Positions 33,773 to 45,624 of a DNA stretch of 64,000 nucleotides are shown here, in pieces; position 1 is the stretch's first letter; each line of letters starts with the position of its first letter. The notes under the pieces were generated by a model. That model had not been told where the DNA came from and did not search any database. It saw nothing but the letters and a program-made list of their open reading frames with translations. The position numbers and the translations under genes were made by a program. The stretch comes from Triglochin maritima (Eukaryota; Streptophyta; Magnoliopsida; Alismatales; Juncaginaceae). The DNA lies in contig OY821791.1 of the NCBI GenBank assembly GCA_963682175.1, positions 17,264,542 through 17,328,541 on the forward strand, in the 5' to 3' direction.

Positions 33773-35675
33773 TGAAAGGAATGTGTTCTAGAAATTTTAC
33801 TTTTATATGTCAATTATTATGAATTGGATGTGCAAACATTTTGTTCCTTAATTAATGTATTCGTCTTTTGGAAGTATTAAGGAAGCGGCTCTTGGCCTTA
33901 ATCATAGAAGTCTAAAAGATAATGGTTTACATAAATCAAAAGTTATTCACAATCATGGTAATTGACATGCACATTAATTACCGAGACAAGATTGTCGTGT
34001 TGGTCATCGATTATTGTAGCTCTACAAATATTTGACGACACGAGTATATAAAAGAGGAAAATGGTTACTTTTATATATTGAATAAACCTAGCAAGTGAAA
34101 CATTATAGATTTGTGTTATGTGTCATTAATGTTTTTCATGTGTCTTAAATCCTAAGATATGAGCCTTATGTCTTTTCACATGAGAAGTGTTCAATTTTGT
34201 TATTGTCAAAAGCTATCAATGAGCATAGCGATAAAGGAAATAGTTGGTTGAGCTCAACTTGTGCTGGAGAAGATAGTTAGTCAAAAGATTATCATTGCCC
34301 CTCTTAATTTGAGTGATGATATTGGTGGGCCCCTTAATGAAGTAAAATTATAATGTCCACAATGTGACTTGAGTAAAGTTACATATTTATAATTAGCTTA
34401 AGAGATCAAGAAATGAATATATAATACAAAGGTGACACATTTCTACTTTGTATATATTCTCAATATCACGAGGCAATGGTTATACACAAGTGATTTCCTC
34501 ACATCACTAAATAGATCGTGTTTAGTTAGAGTGAACAAAACATCTATATTGATTGGGTAACTATAATGTGTAGCTAGATACCACTCATAGTTTATGATAT
34601 TAAGCTTTTCATATCATTACCAATTTAGCTTAGATCCTCATATTAGGCCACACAACAAAACTGGGAACAAGAAGCTTGATTTTATGTTCATATGATGTAT
34701 CAGGTTTCATGTGAAATATGATACATGTGGTGAATCGATAAAATCAATGTGTCGTGAAAATGAAATATTTGGAATCATGAATAAATTCATATGAGATGTT
34801 TGTATTATGGGGTGCAATAGTTTGACATTACATAGGATAATATATTACATGATATGTGGATTTGCTAAAAATCCCAAAAGATCAAATTTTGTTGGATGAA
34901 AATCAGAACTTTGACAAAGGCAAAATCGAGACAAAACAGTAAACCATTTTATGATCGGTCGACCAGGTTCTTCAGAACGGTCGATCGAACAGAGATCAAA
35001 TACGCATGGGTCAACCAAAAATTACCAATATGTGTCATGATAATAGGATCGGTCGTTCGGGCGTAGTACACGATCTACCAAAAATCTCCAGGAGATATCT
35101 TAGTGATATAATTGTTGACTGGTATAGTGACATGGTCGACCGGAATCTATCAGGAGAAATTTAGGTAAGTAAACGGTTGACCGAAGTGAGACGTGGTTCG
35201 ACTGAAATTTTTCGGGAAATTTTTCTCTTGAATAATTCAGTCGGCCGTCTAGCTCACGGTCCGACCAAACCTGTGAAAGTTATAACCGTTCGGTCGACCA
35301 AGTTGTGAGTTCGGTTGACCGTTCAACATAATCCTGACGAAGTATTGAGAGATTAGTGTTGATTATGGGCTGCATTTATTCCAATCATGCTGAAACGGTT
35401 TTGAGGATGATTATGTGTCAATTTGTGATTGGTTTAAGGGAGAGAAAAGCAAGAGATCATGATTTAGTGGGTAGCCATGCTGTGGGTATTGGGAGAGCCT
35501 ATAAATAGGTCTCCTCTCCCTACTTGTTTAATTAATGCAAAAATTCTCTCTTTCCCTAACAATCTTGGTATGTGGGAAATCATACTTAGGATCGGAAGGG
35601 TGGAAAGGTCCTCTTAAGTAACATTCTCTATGAATTTCATTATGCAGAGTAGTTTGAAATTCAGAAAATTACTTT
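33773..35675 (+). mobile_element. E-family LTR, E2 (truncated)
   Basis: The beginning TGAAAGGAATGTGTTCTA matches the minus-strand start of E1 and stays similar for over 1 kb ('tgttccttaattaatgtattcgtcttttgg', 'agtctaaaagataatggtttacata'). Diverged GGTCGACC-type palindromes lie at 34.95-35.32 kb. TATAAATAG lies near 35498. The right end is cut by the A6 LTR; the expected CCTACA end is not seen. Confidence 0.65.
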
Positions 35676-37222
35676 TGATTGACATCATATCATGCATATA
35701 TTTGTGTCGTATATTCTTTATTTTTAGCCTAAGAAATGATACGTAACGAATTTTATGTTGAACTTTCAGGAATAAACAAGTTTGAGAAGAAGATACTCAA
35801 AAACGACTTAAAAGCAAGGAAAATGACTGAATTGCAGGACTTATGGACTGAGATGCAAGAGAGAAGGACCCAAATGTAAACCAAAAGGATCAATGAGCAA
35901 ATCAAGAAGCTTCACACCACCATTAGGAGTATTTTAGCAATTAGATCCGGGCCTAAACTCCAATAACCAATCCGAGTGCACCTCATGTAAAGAATTGAAG
36001 AACTAAAGAAGATATCCGAAAATGGGTTGCATCTGGGAAAAAATGATCGCCAATTGGGTTTACGGTTTTTGATGAGTCTTGCCATTTGCTCCTTTATCGA
36101 TTTATGTCTATTATGTGAATGTTTCATTAGTCCCACATCGGGGGATTGTCCCTAGTTTTATTTTTTCATGCCTATAAATAGAACTCTTCCTCCTCCCTTG
36201 TAATCTAGTACATGCTTAGTGGCCAATCCCTCTACTTGGAGTCAAGCCTTAAAGCAACAAGTAGGGAGATGCTGCTTGTAATGTGAGTCATTTAATAAAA
36301 GAATTTTTTGTTAGTTAATATTGTCTCTTTTATCTTATGGCATGCGTAGCTTAAATTCATTTCATTAATCCTAGTAGACTGTTAATATGTTTTCCTCTCT
36401 TAACATAATAGTTAGGTTACTGATTAATGAGTAGTTCCATCCCTCTTCGGGAGGGTTGAGATGATGTACATATATGTTGTGATGTTTGATAAATTTTGGA
36501 TTCTGTAAACTTGCATGTTTGTATGTTCATTAGGGGTATTTTAATCATCGTCATGTTGGGTGATTTTTTATGGGTTTTGCCATAAGATTTAGACACTTCC
36601 CATGCTTAGTTTCCTCATGTTTATTGACAGACATTTTCTATTGAATATGCTACACGTTAGTTATGTGTTTGTATTTGTGTTTGCTTGTCTCATTGATTGA
36701 AGAAACTTTGTTTTGATGTGTTTTTCCATAACATTTAGACACTTCCAATGTTTAGCTTTATTCTTCATGTGAGTTTATGGTTTTTGACGAGCCTTACCAT
36801 ATCTCTAGACACTTCTAATGCTGAGCGTAGTCTTATGATAATCAAGTAGTAATTGTCGATATGTTGTGTGAAACGATTGATAGGTTTTGCCACATCATTA
36901 GACACTTCCAATGCATGAAAACACACACACGACACACACACATACATGCTTACATGCATCATTCATCACCTATTTTACTTCATATGTGCACACACTCCAC
37001 CCCTTACGGGTTTCTCTTCCTGAATTCCAATCTTTAGTTGTTTTCTTTCGCATTTCTTACTTACTAGTTTAGTGTAGTTTAGCTTAGCATAATAAAATCT
37101 CTTTTCCCTTTTGTGCCACTTGATTTTGGATAAACCAGAGGCTACTCACCTCCCCGTGGATCGACCCGTACTTGCCGCGTCTTCACCGACGCCGTGCACT
37201 TGCGGTAGTTAAAACGTACACA
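35676..37222 (+). mobile_element. Athila-type gypsy LTR, copy A6
   Basis: This LTR starts TGATTGACATC at 35676 and ends near ...AAAACGTACACA at about 37222. The U3 palindrome is half lost (about 36047). It runs directly into protease-coding sequence with no primer-binding site, leader or gag, so a deletion of that region is likely. Confidence 0.8.
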
Positions 37223-37801
37223 AAGTACAAGGACCCTGGGTATCCTACTATTCAATGTATGATAGGGGACACTAGTATGAGTAACATATTGCTTGATTTA
37301 GGATCAACGGTTAACCTCCTCTCATCTTCTGTTTATCAACAATTAAACTTGGGAGAATTGAAACCAACTAAGATGACCCTCCAATTGGCGGACAAATCCA
37401 TTCGTGTCCCCAAGGGGATTATTGAGGACGTGCTCATCAAAGTTGGAGATTTTATATTTCTAGTAGATTTTGTCATCTTCGATACCAACCTTGTTGCGAA
37501 CACCCACTCTCAAATACCTTTGATTTTGGGTAAACCATTTCTGGCAACCTCCAATGCCTTAATTAATTGTAGAAATGGTCTCATGAAACTCTCATTTGGT
37601 AGCATGAGTGCCGAGTTTCATGTGTTCAACTTTGGTAGGCAACAAGAGCCATTGGACCAACCTTTAAATATGAACCTCATCCGCCAATTAGAGAAAGCAC
37701 AACAAAATCAACAAACACCCGCAACATCAATGCAACCCGTTGAGAATGTTTGTGTGCCCAGCAAAAAACTCATTGCCTGTCGTTGCAATGTAGCAGAGTG
37801 A
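37223..37801 (+). pseudogene. Athila-type retropepsin (protease) fragment
   Basis: From about 37223 the frame reads KYKDPGYPTIQCMIGD, then LLDLGSTVNLLSSSVY, where the Asp of LLDLG is the expected catalytic Asp, then LQLADKSIRVPKGIIEDVLI, and PLILGKPFLATSNALINCRNG near residue 120. These are the usual blocks of the Athila-lineage gag-protease linker. The frame stays open for 209 codons; the codons before 37223 are LTR, so the apparent ATG at 37172 is not a real start. The usual reverse transcriptase does not follow. Confidence 0.75.
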
Positions 37802-37835
37802 GCTGACATCAAACAAGAATATACAAAGGGCGTGT

Positions 37836-38380
37836 TTGTTGGACGATTTAGTTGAGACTATTAGTGAGGGGGACACACCTCATCATATGCCCATAACAGA
37901 AGGTGTCTCTACCCCATATCCCATGGCTATTAAGTCATTTGACCTTCATCTTGACTCCAACAAGGACCCACCTTCGACCGAGCTTATGCTTGATAATATA
38001 AAGGAGGTAGGGTGGTCCTTGTTGGATGACTTGGGAGAAGCCCCATTCTTAGTGAAATTGGTGTGCCACATCCTTCGAATGAGCCTGGGGAACTCATTTC
38101 GATGCACCTGCCTATTGGTTGGAGGGTTTTGTTCGATGAGAAACTAAACCTAGTGAGCCAACACAACTCCACTCATTCATGTTGCCTACTCCCAACCAAT
38201 ATCATGAAGGGTTCGAGCCTTTCAGTTTTGACATTTCACCCCTCATGAGACATCAGAGTACCAATGAAGCGGGTCCATCTCGGCAAATCTCTGGTCCGAA
38301 TTACTCGATGTTCTCCTTCGATGTTCCTAGACCAATGATTACGAGAATATCTTTGTTGATGTATATATCTTGTTTATAAC
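37836..38380 (+). pseudogene. Tail of the protease-bearing ORF, unrecognised, broken
   Basis: Two overlapping open stretches (37836-38147 and 38179-38379) contain no family motif I know. A short part ('cactcattcatg...cctac') resembles the tail of the related minus-strand ORF near 43.97-44.02 kb, which suggests both copies share this non-pol extension. Confidence 0.4.
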
Positions 38381-39647
38381 CAAAAAATAAAAAAAAGGAC
38401 AGAAAAAACAAGACTCCGCAAGTGAGCATTTATTGTTATGGCCCCAACTCTTGAGTATTTGGGCCCCGTTTGTTTGACGTATTTGTATTCCCTTTTTCAG
38501 TATCTCACAGGTTTTGGAGAATTTGGATTTATGTCCATCAACATAACCATGAAATCACATTTGCACTTCAAATTGGTGAGATCTTTTCTTTTTCATGCGT
38601 GAATCCATGTAGCATCATACTCACATTCATTGAGGACAATGCATGAAGTGTGGGGGTTGTTTTACGTATGTACATAGTGGAGTCTCTGTCATTTTGTTTT
38701 ATCTTCTTTTGTTTGTATTGCTAGGGTCGTGTTAATGTGCTGCATTTAATATCGATATATTTTCTTGCCATGAACTTTGGGTGACTTGTCTTCTTTTGCT
38801 TGCCTGGTGCTTTAAAATTTTCATTTTCTTTCAAAAAATCTTCACGTGTTTGCAAAAGAAAGTGTTTTTTGGGTTTTATGTGTGTTTAACATGTGCAAAA
38901 CCATTCAGAGGAAAAGTAAAAAGAAAGCTCCCAAAATTGTCTTGAACTTGATGCATTAGGATATCTAGTATAGTGGCTTTATGTCTTATCTCGTCGTAAG
39001 GATGGACACCAACTTTCCCTAAAATGGAGAGTAATCATAGGGTTTCAGTACTCAAATAAACAAAAAAGTCCGCATTGAACCTAGTGAGTCAAATAATTTG
39101 TGCATGTTAGTATAAGGAAATTTGTCGTAGTCAGCGACCCTTGAACTCTTGTTGTGAAAACTTAAGTGTAGGGGTTTTGGTTGATGTGTAGATAATAAAT
39201 AAGTGGGTAGGGTGTTATCACTTCTCGGACGGCTCCTACAACTTGGGAATTAGGTCTGAGGGGACTTAGTGCCTTGTACTTTCGAGTCATCTGACTTGGG
39301 ATGCACCAACCAAACTCCTGTTAGACAGGTGGTAGGGATCGCCCTATATGGAGATGTGGGGAAATGTATACGTGATAGTGTAAGTCCTCATAGGCAATGA
39401 TGCATGAAACCTGACCCTGGGAGAATTACACATCAACTAGTAAACAATGAAAAATGAAAAAAGAGAATAATCAAAAACAAAAAGAAAAACAAAGAAAAAG
39501 AAAAGGAGAGAGATAGTAATACAAATAAGAACCTTAATGGACTTTACACTTTCTATCACTTTAGGATGTGAAGGTTGCCATTGTCTTTCACTTAAGTCCT
39601 TAATTAACTTGCACGAATGATTCATTAGGCTAGGTGTGTGGACTCCT
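38381..39647 (+). mobile_element. Athila-type 3' internal non-coding region
   Basis: It matches 48.72-49.56 kb on the plus strand and 42.4-43.56 kb on the minus strand ('catgaagtgtgggggttgttttacgt', 'ctcagacctaatt', 'ttcattaggctaggtgtgtgga'). It ends abruptly at 39647 against a B-family LTR in the opposite orientation. Confidence 0.75.
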
Positions 39648-40066
39648 GAGAAAAGGGGCCACCAATTGGTGGTCACTTTTTGTCGGATAGGACCCATTTT
39701 CGGATATCTTCTTTAGTGATTCAATTCTTGACGTGGGGTGAACTTGGATAAGTTATTGGAGATTGGTCCCGAATCTAATTGCCAAAATACTCCTCATGAT
39801 GGTGTGGAGTTTCTCGATTTGCTATTTCGTCGTTCTGGGCTTACGTCCAGGTCCTTATATCTTGCAGATGGGTCCTCGTATATGACTGAGAGGTCCATCT
39901 TGCTTCATTTAAGTCATTTCTTCTTACGTTTCAATCAATTTTTTCTTCCATTTTCTTCTTTATTACCTAATACCTGAAATATAACAAAAAACACTCGAGT
40001 AGCACAATATTGGGGTAAAAATAAGAATATATAGAATGAATATGATGCATGATATGCTAGTTATCA
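39648..40066 (-). mobile_element. B-family Athila-type LTR, U3 part only, B2
   Basis: On the minus strand it starts TGATAACTAGCATATC at 40066 and is collinear with the right part of B3 (46.62-47.04 kb). It contains CCACCAATTGGTGG (39659-39672), the B version of the U3 palindrome. It is truncated at 39648. The polypurine-like sequence 40067-40083 next to it makes it the 3' LTR of the minus-strand element at 42.1-47.0 kb. Confidence 0.75.
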
Positions 40067-40083
40067 AATACCCCCACACTTAT

Positions 40084-42092
40084 TGTAACGCCCCTAATCC
40101 GCACTCGGGACACAACAATGAGTACAACACTAAAAGAAAGCGAAAAAGGGACATTAATTGTAATAACCAACTCGAGGCCTAAGTTTTAAGATATATGATA
40201 AGGTAAAGTCAAGGTACAATGCAGAAGGAAAATACAAGCAATTTGAAACCTACTACACAACTACTAAGAGGAGTAGGAAAAATACATGACAACTGAGCTC
40301 AACAGATCCAATCCACGCGTCCCAAGCCGCCTCCGATCACCTACCGCGTCCCACCTGCACACGAACCGGCACGCCTGAGTCTTAAATCAAGACCCAGTAC
40401 ACCACCCCAACCCGACAGTGAACAAGGTCTAGTCGCCCCTGACGACTCACACTGGTCTCGTGTTCCAAGGCGGTCACGCGCCCAGCGAGACTGAGCATGC
40501 ACCTCGAACCCCACCGCGCATCCAACCCACAAGGCGACACTCGACCCGCTCTCATGGCAGAACTGTCACACATCCCAAGGCAACCACGCGCCCAGCCAGG
40601 CCGAGCGTGCACCCTCGACAAGACCGCACATCCGGCCCGTAAGGCAACGCCCTACTCCAACCAAGTGCCTGAGCTCGTGAGCAACGCTCCCGAACGGTCA
40701 CTCGTCACAATGCTGGTGAGCTGACCAGTTCCGCATCTGGCTTCGGAAGCCGACCACACGCCCGAGCCCGTGAGCAACGCTCCCTAACAGTCACTCGCCA
40801 AAACGTGGGTGGGCCCTTCCGAACCGCGACAACAAGGGGGGGGGGGACGACTCCGGGAATCCAACCACAACGCCCGAGCCCGTGAGCAACGCTCCTTAAC
40901 GGTCACTCGCAACAACGCTGGTAAACCATCTCGGACCGCCCCAACAAGGGAACACCCTACATCTAGTCATACGTGCCTCACACGTCAACCCCACTACTCG
41001 ACCACACGTCCGAGTTCGCGAGCAACGCTCCAGCGACCACTCACAACAACGTGGGTGGACAAACGGTTCCAAGAACCTCTCACACGAACCTAAGGCATGG
41101 GTAAACACAATTTTTCCCCAACCTATGGGTCACACAACCCCCAACAAGGTATAAAGCAATAAAGAATGACCAAGACTATAAAATCATGTAAGCAACGTAG
41201 TGAAACTATATCTCTAAGTCCACAAATCAAAGTACAGGGATATAAGTGTAATTTGCCTAAAATTTCCCTATATTTCACAATTCCCAAAACTTTAGGGGAA
41301 ACCACTAAATTACCCAATTATAATTCCTGCATTCAAATGCACTAGAATTCAAAGTTTTTCCAGCAATTAAACCAATTGTTAATCAATTAAACCAATACAA
41401 TTAAATCTAGGGTTTATTGTGCAATTAATCAAACTATTGACTATTCAATTAAATTCTCATAAATTTAGAGTTTATTCAGCAACTTCCCAATTACTAACAT
41501 AGTTAACCAAAACCATAAAATTCAAGGTTTTTCTGCAATTAACCCAATCTTTAATCAACCCACCCAATTACAACTAACATGCATAAACTATATGCAAATT
41601 TCCCAACTCTTTCTCCTTCCATCACCTAACCCACCAATTCCAACCCGCCGGCCGCCGGACGTCACTTCTCCGGCCACGTCGTCACCGCCGAACGGTCGGG
41701 CGCAGCTGCAGCAGCCGATGTCCACCATCCCCGTACGGTGGCGTGGCTCATCCGGCCGCACGAGCGGCTCAAATCTCGTGCACGGCTGCCCGCCGACGCA
41801 ACTCCGACCAGTTGCTCGTGGAGCCAACCCACGTGCAACTCCTCTTCCAATCTCCCCAACGTCCTTAACGCTACACACGAGGGAGAGATGGTGTACCTCA
41901 CGAGAAGAACAAGACCGGAGAAGAGGACGATTCCTCTCCGCGTCTACACGCGGTCGCCGGAGCTCCTTGCCGTTGGGGTCGTCTTCGTCGCTGTTGGAAG
42001 GAGGAAGAAGTGGGTTGGGGTTAGGGTTAGGGATTTGGGGAAGAGAGGTGAGAGAGAGAGAGAAAGTGAAGGGTTGGGTTGGGTTTATTATA
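40084..42092 (-). mobile_element. C-family solo LTR, C3
   Basis: The LTR is 2009 bp, from TGTAACGCCCC at 40084 to ...TTTATTATA at 42092, flanked by a perfect 5-bp duplication CTTAT (40079-40083 and 42093-42097). It has separated the polypurine region of an Athila-type element into two halves. It contains three to four irregular GC-rich repeats (about 90-135 bp each, 40.67-41.06 kb, 'gtgagcaacgctcc') and an 11-base G run at 40836-40846. The strand is given by the CT-rich leader-like block near 42.0-42.07 kb and is tentative. Confidence 0.85.
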
Positions 42093-43800
42093 CTTATGTT
42101 TTGTTAGTCTCGAGCAAAACAAAGAAAGAGAAAAATGAAAGAAAGGAAAAAACATACGAAAATAGGGAAATTCTAACTCACTTTCGTAGGAATCACAGTT
42201 GCACTTAGCACGTGCAACAAGCCGTTAAACCCCTTGTCGCCAAGGAGGAGGAGTGGTGTCTACTGAGGTTTTTCATCGGATATACTCACAAAATCCGAAC
42301 ATTGATGCATTATTCAACCTAGTAACTCGACTCGATGGACCTATTTTTATCGAACATTGGACACGATAATTCTACAGGCTAACTCTATATATATATCCAG
42401 TCTAGAAACCTAGCCTAGTGAACCGTTCGTGCAAGTTAATGAAAGACTTAAGTGAAAGACATGGGCAACCTAAACATCCTTAAGTGATACAAAGTGTAAA
42501 GTCCATTAAGGTTCTTATTTGTATTACCATCTTCTTCTTTTTATCTTTTTTTTCTTCTTCTAGTTGGTGTTTAATTCTCCCAGGGTCAGGTTTCATGCAT
42601 AATTTCCAATGAGGACTTACACTATCATGTACACCTTCCCTTAAATGTCCACATAGGGCGATCCCTACCATCCGTGTAACAGGAGTTCGGTTGCTGCATC
42701 CCAAGTCAGATGACTCGAAAGCACCAGACACTAAGTCCCCTCAGACCTAATTTCCCGAGTGATAGGAGCCATGAGAGAAGAGAGAACACCCTACTCACTT
42801 ATTTCTTACCTACACATAAACCAAAACCCCTACACTTAAGGTTTCATAATAGTAGTTTATGGGTCCCTGACTACGACACACTTCCTTATACAAACATACA
42901 CGAATCATTTGAGTCACTAGGTTCAGGGTGGACTTCATTATTTATTTGTACTAAAACCCTATGATTACTCTCCTCCGAGGGAAAACCGAGGTGTATCCTT
43001 ATTACTAGATAAGACCTAAAGATGGTGTACTAGATATCCTAATGCATCATGATCAAGTCAATTTTGTGAGCTTCCTTTTTACTTTGCCTCTCAATGGTTT
43101 TGCACATGCTAAACACACGCAAAACCCATAAAACATTTTCTTTCACAAACACATGAAGATTTTGAAAGAAATCTAAAAAAATAAAGCATCAGGCAAGCAA
43201 AAGACGGCAAGCCACCCAAGGATCATGGCAAGTAAATACATCGATATTAAATATAGCACACTAACATGACCCTAACAATGCAAAGAAAAGAAAAGAATAC
43301 AAAAGCAGAAAGACTCAACTATGTACACACGTAAAACACCCCCCACTTCATGCATTGTCCTCAATGAATGCAAACATGATACGACATGTATTTTTTGCAT
43401 GAAAAAGTTAAGATCTGACCAAACTTTTAAGCACAAGGAAATTTCTATGGTCATGTTGATGGACAAACCCGAATTGCCCTCAAAACCTGTGAGATACTTA
43501 AGAAGGTAGACAAATACGTTAAACAAATGAGGCCCAAATACATAGGGGTTGGAGCCCACAACAAGCTATGCTCAGTCTTAGAGTCTTTTTTTTCAAATAT
43601 AACTATGTACAAAAATAGGCTCCCATTTTCATTTGTCAAGGGACATCAAATGTGAACCTGCCATCTCTGGAGCCACAAATGCAACTACAAGGGCTCGCAA
43701 CATAAGAAACAGGAGGATTGTTGAGATATTTATGAACACAGGATTGTGGTTCATGCCTCTCATAACCTGGGTCTGTGAAAGGAAATGGAAACAAATATGT
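42093..43800 (-). mobile_element. Athila-type 3' internal non-coding region (minus)
   Basis: This is the reverse-orientation counterpart of 38.4-39.65 kb and 48.7-49.85 kb. It follows the stop of the gag-protease ORF at 43801. No reverse transcriptase, RNase H or integrase motif is visible in any frame, so the element is non-autonomous. Confidence 0.75.
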
Positions 43801-45600
43801 TTACATTCCACGACAAAGCTGAGGGTCATCAATATATACCCTCCAACTGATATTTGGGTGCATCAGGATCATTTCATCCACACAAAGTGACACCATGGAC
43901 TTATTACCCAGATGACGAAGTCCAGAAATAGAATTGCTTGACCACCTGACACCCTTATAAGCATTGTGGTCGTTTGATGCTTCTTGAGAATTAGCAAGAT
44001 AGGAGGCATGAATGAGAGGTGAATCTCTATATTGTTGTTTGAAATGTAGGGTATTAGGTAGTTGATTCAAAAACCATATGGCATCCTCAACAAATACAGA
44101 GTGAAGAGCAGGTGGCCCAGAGGCCACAAAAATGATATCTTGTTGCTCAAGAGCCACATTATCGAAAGGATGTGGCTCAAAGCCCACATCCTCACAAGAT
44201 AAGGCACCTTCTTGTGCCAACCCGTTTGAAATATCGTCACCACCATCAGGAATCGCATTGAATAACTCTCATAAATACTTGAAGGTGCCTTCGACTTCAA
44301 TGTCATTTGTGCCCTGGATAAGGTTGACCTCAACAGGGTCATCAAAGGCACCTGACTTCTTCCCAATGGTGAAGATGTTGAAATCAGTGCACTGACTCCC
44401 ACATGTCAAGCGCATCAGAGCATTACGGTAATTGATCAAGGTAGTGAACGTCGCTAGAAATGGTCTCCCCAAAATAACAGGAATTTGTCCAAGTGGATTT
44501 GTCACAGGTTAGATCCAAAACAAAGAAGGCGACTGGATAAATGAACTCACCCACTTTGATCAGAACACACCATGCCCCTCGATTTCTTCATTGACCTATC
44601 AACCAGTTGAAGAGTGGTTTTGTTTGTTTGAGGTCTCCAAGACCAAGGGGACGTATACCGAATAAGGCAGAAGATTGACATATGCGCCTAGGTCCAATAA
44701 AGCTCGATATATTGACACCTCAACAATCACACAAGAAATAGTAAGGCAACCAGGGTCCTTGTATTTGACTTGCGTGGGTTGTGCCAACAATGAACTCATA
44801 TTAGAGGGAAGAAAAGCTTTCTTGGGAACATTGGTTTTCCTCTTCTTGGTGCATAAATCCTTGAGAACCTTGGCATAAGGTGGCATTTGTTGAATTACCT
44901 CCAATAGAGGAATGTTCACCTTAACTTGCCAAAAGATCTCAAGCATCTTGTCATGCTGATCTAAATTTTCTTTTTAAGGCGCTCAGGGAATGACGCCTTC
45001 GGGGTATAAGGGTCTTTGGAAGGAACCTTAGCATTCTGTTTCGTAGAAACAAGTTGGGGGACCTCAAAATCTGATTCCTTCGACACATGATCATACAAGG
45101 GACCTCAGGGTTCGGCCCCATTGTCAAAATAAACATAGAAGGAACCTCAGGATCAAGCTCCTACCTGAAAATATTTGTTGTGAGAACGTCAAGATCTGGC
45201 TCCCTCATAGATGTAGATATCACCGCAGGTCTGGTGACACCAAGAGATGGTGATTGCAAAGAAGGCAACCCAATTTGGTTGTCCACCTCCTTACCAGACC
45301 TCAAAGTATGAGTCACATTAACATGATGGGTTGGTTGAGAGGTAGCTTAATGTACTAGTGTCCATCCTTGAGATTGGGTATCCCGGGGATTCAACTTGGG
45401 TTGACATGGGAATTGACCCTTCTTACATTAACAAAGCCGATGAGCCAACTAGCTAACTTACACTTCCAATGCTTTGACCGTGGAGTTATTGGCTGCAAGC
45501 ATGGTTTGCGTGCTCTTCATGAATGCGCGAAGGGCTTGTTCAACAGTGGAGTCCCTTGGGTCAACCCACTGAGGTAGAGTCTTATTAGAATAACCCGATG
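43801..45600 (-). pseudogene. Athila-type gag C-terminus and protease, broken
   Basis: On the minus strand the order is: gag tail with VDPRDSTVEQALRAFM and THTLRSGKEVDNQ (about 45590-45270); FPERLKKK-like linker; MLEIFWQVKVNIPLLEVIQQ; KYKDPGCLTISCV; LLDLGAYVNLLPYSVY (catalytic Asp in LLDLG, about 44700); VILGRPFLATFTTLINYRN (about 44470); then an unrecognised tail of about 140 codons to the stop at 43801. These are standard Athila-lineage blocks. Breaks include frame shifts near 45.1 and 44.6 kb and a TGA near 44267 that looks like a decayed CGA, since the same frame continues beyond it. Pol beyond the protease is missing. Confidence 0.8.
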
Positions 45601-45624
45601 GTGATGCCTGAGTAGCTAACTTAT

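Noticed and set aside
41592..42208. ORFs of 156-171 codons in both plus frames at the C3 LTR, considered as a host gene
   Set aside because: They lie inside a solo LTR bounded by a CTTAT duplication, overlap each other, and have no recognisable domain.
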